Source of the DNA: JABDGC01 sp964449835
GTDB lineage: Bacteria; Pseudomonadota; Gammaproteobacteria; DSM-16500
Direction: 5' to 3'
Assembly: GCA_964449835.1 (NCBI GenBank)
Contig: CAYVBZ010000051.1
Location: 1 to 16,985 of the forward strand
DNA: 16,985 bases
Shown here: positions 13,218-16,985 of the stretch, one piece after another
Position numbering within the stretch: position 1 is the stretch's first letter
Layout: every line of letters starts with the position of its first letter
Notes under the pieces: generated by a model
The model's database searches: none
What the model saw: only the letters and a program-made list of their open reading frames with translations
What the model was told of the DNA's origin: nothing
Translations under genes and position numbers: made by a program

Positions 13218-14672
13218 ATGGCAGGAGCACTGCGGCGCTTTTTGGTAGTAATTTTCGCAATCATCACTCCTTTTGTCGATGCGCAAGCGTTAGTAAATCC
13301 CTTACAACATTATATCCAAAAGCGGGACCCCATTAAAAATTCAATGCATCTAGTCCAGTTAACACAGGACAGCCAGCATCAAGTTAGCCGGTATCAATAT
13401 GCATTTACTTCACAACACTGGCCTTTGTCCGCTTGGCAGCATACACTCGTGATTTACCGGCCGCAATTCGTCAAGCACGATACAGCGCTGCTATTTATTA
13501 ATGGCGGGACTCGAAATCCCTTGCCAGGACAGGCAAAGGATAAAAATCCACCCCCTGCTACGCTAGATTTTGCGCGCATTGCCCACGAATCTAATTCAAT
13601 TGTGATTGATCTTCAGGACATTCCTAATCAGTATCTAGTATTCGCTGACGGCGTGCCCCGCAAAGAAGATAGTATTGTCGCCTACACCTGGCGAAAGTAT
13701 TTACAAAATCCAGATAAAAACGCCGAAGCCTCGCTATATCTGCCCATGACCAAAGCTGTTGTTAAGTCAATGGATGGAATACAAAACTATGCGCTTTCAA
13801 AATGGAAAATCAAGATCAAGCATTTCGTCCTCTCAGGCGTCTCAAAACGCGGTTGGACCACCTGGCTTAGCGCACTGTCTGACCGGCGTGTCAGTGCTAT
13901 TGCGCCGGTTGTCATTGACATTCTCAATACCAAGGAAAATATTCTGCTTACTTATGAAAGATACGGCTGCCAATTTCCACCTGCCTACCACGATTACCTT
14001 CAAGAAGGGGTTATTGGACAGCGTGAAACCCCGGAATTTAATCGGTTGATGCAATTTACCGACCCTTTAGAATTTTTAAAAGGGCCGGAACGTGCGAAAT
14101 ACAGCGCGCGTCTTTCTATCCCCAAATATATTATCACCGCCAGTGGAGATGATTTTTTTCTTCCCGATGGGTCTTCGCTCTATCTTGATAAACTCCCCGG
14201 CGAAACACGACTGAATGTTGTTCCAAATCAATCCCATTATATCGACATGCAAATCGTCGGCGACACGCTTTTGTCCTGGTACCAACAAATACTTTCTGGA
14301 CAGCCGCGACCTCAAATTGCCTGGCGCAATCAACTTAATTCCCGGCAGGTCATCACAAAGACCAAACCCCAGGCAATCCGATTATGGCGAGCATTTTCCA
14401 ATAATTGTGATTTCCGTAAAAATGCAGGGATACAGTATCAATCTGAAACTCTTGTCGGTCAGTGTACAAAAAAACTATGCGTCTATCCCCTTCTGGACCA
14501 GGCGAAAGCTGACAAAGGCTGCATCGCCACTTTCGTTGAAGCGGAATACGTTAATAACGAAATGAAAACAACCATGCACGTTACTACGCCCGTCATTGTC
14601 GATGAAGCTCAAACCAGAGTATCTGCCTGCAGCACAACCCCTTTTTCCGCGAAAAAACTGGCCGCCCATTAG
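13218..14672 (+). CDS. PhoPQ-activated pathogenicity-related (PqaA) family protein, exported
   Basis: From the ATG at 13218 the protein has 484 aa. It starts with a good signal peptide, MAGALRRFLVVIFAIITPFV then DAQA, with likely cleavage after AQA (residue 24). The mature part matches the PqaA/PhoPQ_related family, an alpha/beta-hydrolase-like fold. Landmarks are LLFINGGTRNP, the nucleophile elbow SGVSKRGWTTWL (S209) and PNQSHYID near a likely catalytic His. Cysteines cluster near the C-terminus (NNCDF, GQCTKKLC, KGCIA, SACST), fitting periplasmic disulfides. The frame is open back to a TTG at 13026, with internal ATGs at 13044, 13068 and 13134. That extension would bury the signal peptide and has no good ribosome site, but 13218 also lacks a clear one. 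The biochemical role of the family is poorly known. Confidence 0.85.
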   Translation: MAGALRRFLVVIFAIITPFVDAQALVNPLQHYIQKRDPIKNSMHLVQLTQDSQHQVSRYQYAFTSQHWPLSAWQHTLVIYRPQFVKHDTALLFINGGTRNPLPGQAKDKNPPPATLDFARIAHESNSIVIDLQDIPNQYLVFADGVPRKEDSIVAYTWRKYLQNPDKNAEASLYLPMTKAVVKSMDGIQNYALSKWKIKIKHFVLSGVSKRGWTTWLSALSDRRVSAIAPVVIDILNTKENILLTYERYGCQFPPAYHDYLQEGVIGQRETPEFNRLMQFTDPLEFLKGPERAKYSARLSIPKYIITASGDDFFLPDGSSLYLDKLPGETRLNVVPNQSHYIDMQIVGDTLLSWYQQILSGQPRPQIAWRNQLNSRQVITKTKPQAIRLWRAFSNNCDFRKNAGIQYQSETLVGQCTKKLCVYPLLDQAKADKGCIATFVEAEYVNNEMKTTMHVTTPVIVDEAQTRVSACSTTPFSAKKLAAH

Positions 14673-14710
14673 CACTTAGACACAGGGAAGGCAGGACCGG
14701 GTAAACTGTC

Positions 14711-14743
14711 ATTCCCGCATGCTTTTAGTAGGGACCTCCCTAC
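14711..14743. repeat. REP-like inverted repeat between convergent genes
   Basis: GTAGGG-ACCT-CCCTAC (14728-14743) is a 6-bp stem, extendable to 7 bp with a 2-nt loop. Just before it, ATTCCCGCATGCTTTTAGTA with the following GGGA forms an overlapping TCCC...GGGA pairing. The ATTCCCGC start resembles dispersed palindromic repeats common in proteobacterial genomes. It lies in the 85-bp gap between the PqaA-like gene and kdsA and has no T-run on either strand, so it is not a typical terminator. Confidence 0.4.
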
Positions 14744-14757
14744 ATAACATCTGAGTC

Positions 14758-15597
14758 TTATACTTGCTCTAGGAAACCGGACTTTTTAACAGTCAAGTCC
14801 AGGTCTTTCAGACAGCTCAATAAGTCTTTCATTTTTCCCAGAGGCCACATGGTCGCAGCATCAGACAAGGCCCGCTCTGGCTCTGGATGCGTTTCCATAA
14901 AAACACCGGCGACACCCGCCGCGATGGCCGCACGCGCCAAGACAGGAACAAAATGGCGATCGCCGCCCGTTTGCCCAGGCAAGCCGCCAGGCTGTTGCAC
15001 AGAATGGGTTGCGTCGAAGACGACTGGGCAGCCGGTCTCGCGCATAATTGACAAGGCGCGCATATCGGAAATTAAGTTGTTATAGCCGAATGAAGCACCA
15101 CGTTCGCAAACTAAAATTTGATCGTTGCCCACAGCGCGGGCTTTGTCGACGACGTGCTTCATTTCCCACGGGGACAGGAACTGCCCTTTTTTGATGTTCA
15201 CTGGTAAACCTTGTTGCGCGACCCGTTGAATAAAATTCGTTTGGCGGCATAAAAAGGCCGGTGTTTGTAGAAAGTCAACGACCTGCGCCACTTCTTCTAG
15301 CGGCGTATCCTCATGCACATCGGTTAAAACAGGGACCTGAATTTTTTCTTTGACTAATTGCAAAATTCGCAGGCCCTCCTCCACCCCAAAACCGCGAAAA
15401 CTTTTTCCGGAAGTGCGGTTGGCTTTATCAAAAGAGGATTTATATACAAAAGGAATTCCTAAGCTTTTTGTCATTTCCTTTAACTCGCCCGCAGTATCAA
15501 GCGCCAATTGTTCGCTTTCGATGACACAAGGCCCTGCAATTAAAAAGAAAGGCTGGTCTAGGCCGATTTTAAGGCGATGCTTTGGCAGAGTTAACAT
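14758..15597 (-). CDS. kdsA: 3-deoxy-8-phosphooctulonate synthase (KDO-8-P synthase)
   Basis: From the ATG at 15597 the protein has 279 aa, close to 284 aa in E. coli. It is a TIM-barrel enzyme that condenses phosphoenolpyruvate with arabinose 5-phosphate to KDO-8-phosphate for the LPS inner core. Landmarks are FFLIAGPCVIESEQLALD, YKSSFDKANRTSGKSFRG, LTDVHEDTP, FLCRQTNFI, CERGASFGYNNLISDMRAL, FDATHSVQQPGG and METHPEPERALSD. The frame stays open upstream to 15726, but AGGAGA at 15604-15609, 6 nt before this ATG, and the KdsA alignment fix the start. It overlaps the end of pyrG by 29 nt. The eno gene that often follows kdsA or pyrG is not present; the next gene is the convergent PqaA-like gene. 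Confidence 0.96.
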   Translation of the reverse strand: MLTLPKHRLKIGLDQPFFLIAGPCVIESEQLALDTAGELKEMTKSLGIPFVYKSSFDKANRTSGKSFRGFGVEEGLRILQLVKEKIQVPVLTDVHEDTPLEEVAQVVDFLQTPAFLCRQTNFIQRVAQQGLPVNIKKGQFLSPWEMKHVVDKARAVGNDQILVCERGASFGYNNLISDMRALSIMRETGCPVVFDATHSVQQPGGLPGQTGGDRHFVPVLARAAIAAGVAGVFMETHPEPERALSDAATMWPLGKMKDLLSCLKDLDLTVKKSGFLEQV

Positions 15598-16985
15598 GGG
15601 TCTTCTCCTGATAGGACGTGGTGGCTTGAATAAAAGCCTTAAATAAAGGATGTCCGTCGCGAGGCGTTGAAGTGAACTCAGGATGAAATTGACAGCCAAC
15701 AAACCAAGGATGATCGGACAATTCAATCATCTCAACTAAATTATCATGCGCAGACAAAGCGGAAATCTTGAGTTCACCCGATTCAAGGGGCCCCAACAAG
15801 TAGTTATTGACTTCATAGCGATGGCGATGGCGCTCAATAACCACGTCCTTCTCATAAATGCGGTGCGCCAAAGAATTTGGATTGATACGGCAAGGCTGGC
15901 CGCCTAAACGCATCGTGCCGCCCTTGTCAGATTTTTCGCTTTGTTTTTCTTTTTTGCCGCCGGAGCTCGTCCATTCGGATACCATGGCTATAATAGGATA
16001 AGGTGTCGCCGAATCAAATTCGGTGCTGTTCGCATTGGCCATACCCGCACAATGACGAGCATATTCAATAACAGCAATCTGCATGCCGAGACAAATCCCC
16101 AGATAAGGGATTTTGTGTTCACGGGCATATTGGGCAGTCAGAATTTTCCCCTCGATCCCGCGTTTGCCAAAACCACCGGGAATAATAATGCCTGCAAGGC
16201 CCTTCAAAAGGTCCGTGCCTTGCCGTTCAACTTCCTCGGCATCGATGTACTGAATGCGAATGCGCGTGCGTGTTTGGATGCCCGCGTGGACCAGCGCCTC
16301 GGACAAGGATTTATAAGAATCAGTTAGCCCCACATATTTACCGACCATACCAATCGTGACTTCGGCCTCCGGATGACGATAAGCCTCTACTACTTTGGCC
16401 CACTCCTCTAAGTCTGCACGACGCGCCGTGATATCCAGTAGGTCCACCACAATATCATCCAGCCCTTGCTGATGCAGTTCAATCGGAATTTCGTAAATAA
16501 AATCGACGTCCTGCAAAGGAATGACCGCCCGCTCTTCCACATTGGTAAAAAGCGCGATTTTTGAACGCGCGCCCTCCGGTAAAGGACGATCACAACGGCA
16601 CAGTAAAATATCGGGCTGAATACCAATGGAACGTAACTCTTTCACGGAATGTTGCGTCGGCTTGGTCTTGATTTCACCCGCAGTCGAAATATAAGGAATT
16701 AAGGTCAGATGAATAAAAACAGCATTATGCCGTCCGAATTCAATGCGCATTTGACGGATGGCCTCTAGAAAAGGCAGTGACTCAATGTCGCCAACCGTGC
16801 CGCCAATTTCCACCAGGGCCACATCAGCCCCATCTGCTGCGGCCACGATACAACGCTTAATTTCATCCGTAATATGCGGAATGACTTGAACAGTGCCGCC
16901 CAAATAATCGCCGCGGCGTTCCTTTTGAATCACGTTGGCATAAACACGGCCACTGGTAAAATTATTGGATTTAGTCGTTTTAATA
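15569..16985 (-). CDS. pyrG: CTP synthase (N-terminus beyond window edge)
   Basis: The minus-strand frame is open to the right edge and enters at IKTTKSNNFTSGRVYANVIQ, followed by KERRGDYLGGTVQVIPHITD. About 470 of the usual ~545 residues are seen; the first ~75 are outside. CTP synthase amidates UTP to CTP with ATP and glutamine. The amidoligase part shows EIGGTVGDIESLPFLEAIRQ and SVKELRSIGIQPD. The class I glutamine amidotransferase domain shows the nucleophile Cys in GICLGMQ (codon 16093-16091) and the His-Glu pair in HPEFTSTPRDG. Also visible are SEKSDKGGTMRLG and IERHRHRYEVNN. The short tail after LFKAFIQA contains the kdsA ribosome site, so pyrG and kdsA are translationally coupled. Confidence 0.97.
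   Translation of the reverse strand, partial: IKTTKSNNFTSGRVYANVIQKERRGDYLGGTVQVIPHITDEIKRCIVAAADGADVALVEIGGTVGDIESLPFLEAIRQMRIEFGRHNAVFIHLTLIPYISTAGEIKTKPTQHSVKELRSIGIQPDILLCRCDRPLPEGARSKIALFTNVEERAVIPLQDVDFIYEIPIELHQQGLDDIVVDLLDITARRADLEEWAKVVEAYRHPEAEVTIGMVGKYVGLTDSYKSLSEALVHAGIQTRTRIRIQYIDAEEVERQGTDLLKGLAGIIIPGGFGKRGIEGKILTAQYAREHKIPYLGICLGMQIAVIEYARHCAGMANANSTEFDSATPYPIIAMVSEWTSSGGKKEKQSEKSDKGGTMRLGGQPCRINPNSLAHRIYEKDVVIERHRHRYEVNNYLLGPLESGELKISALSAHDNLVEMIELSDHPWFVGCQFHPEFTSTPRDGHPLFKAFIQATTSYQEKTHVNSAKASP
15604..15609 (-). promoter_or_regulatory. Ribosome-binding site that fixes the kdsA start
   Basis: AGGAGA on the minus strand, 6 nt before the kdsA ATG and inside the pyrG coding region. 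It supports the 279-aa product over the 322-aa reading that begins at 15726. Confidence 0.8.

Noticed and set aside
15598..15726. 43-residue N-terminal extension of KdsA
   Set aside because: It lies inside pyrG in another frame, does not look like KdsA, and the AGGAGA site points to the ATG at 15597.
1..16985. CRISPR array, complete insertion sequence or rRNA/tRNA operon
   Set aside because: No regularly spaced repeats, transposase gene, or rRNA/tRNA signature was found on either strand.

Overview
The window reads as chromosomal DNA of a gammaproteobacterium, most likely from the order Legionellales (Legionella/Coxiella-like). The evidence is a complete gatCAB amidotransferase operon next to a divergent mreB, the lptF-lptG pair divergent from holC-valS, a pyrG-kdsA pair, and a two-component pair that resembles LqsS/LqsR of Legionella. 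The placement is inferred from gene content and remembered protein similarity, with no database search.

Layout: (1) 1-237, minus: start of mreB, cut by the window edge. (2) 388-3602, plus: gatC-gatA-gatB. (3) 3645-5845, minus: lptG and lptF, overlapping by 4 nt, which encode the membrane subunits of the LPS exporter. (4) 6109-9319, plus: holC and valS; pepA, often found next to these genes, is absent. (5) 9335-11774, minus: an AT-richer pair, a CqsS/LqsS-like membrane histidine kinase and an LqsR-like response regulator. (6) 12094-14672, plus: a class I SAM-dependent methyltransferase and a secreted PhoPQ-related (PqaA family) alpha/beta-hydrolase-like protein. (7) 14758-16985, minus: kdsA and most of pyrG.

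Regions 1-4 and 7 are core housekeeping genes: cell shape, Asn/Gln-tRNA amidation, LPS transport, replication clamp loading, valyl-tRNA synthesis, CTP and KDO-8-P synthesis. The block from about 9320 to 14757 is accessory. It is AT-rich over the kinase, regulator and methyltransferase and lies between two convergent core units.

The most interesting feature is this accessory block. The kinase shares the multi-helix sensor pattern of CqsS, which senses alpha-hydroxyketone autoinducers. The regulator has the unusual long receiver domain of LqsR. No cqsA/lqsA-type synthase is present in the window; a methyltransferase gene is transcribed divergently from the kinase across an unusual 319-bp intergenic region. 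That region contains a GC-rich, potentially folded stretch of about 130 nt and a perfect dyad over the methyltransferase promoter. The PqaA-like gene has a probable 5' leader with two mutually exclusive hairpins.
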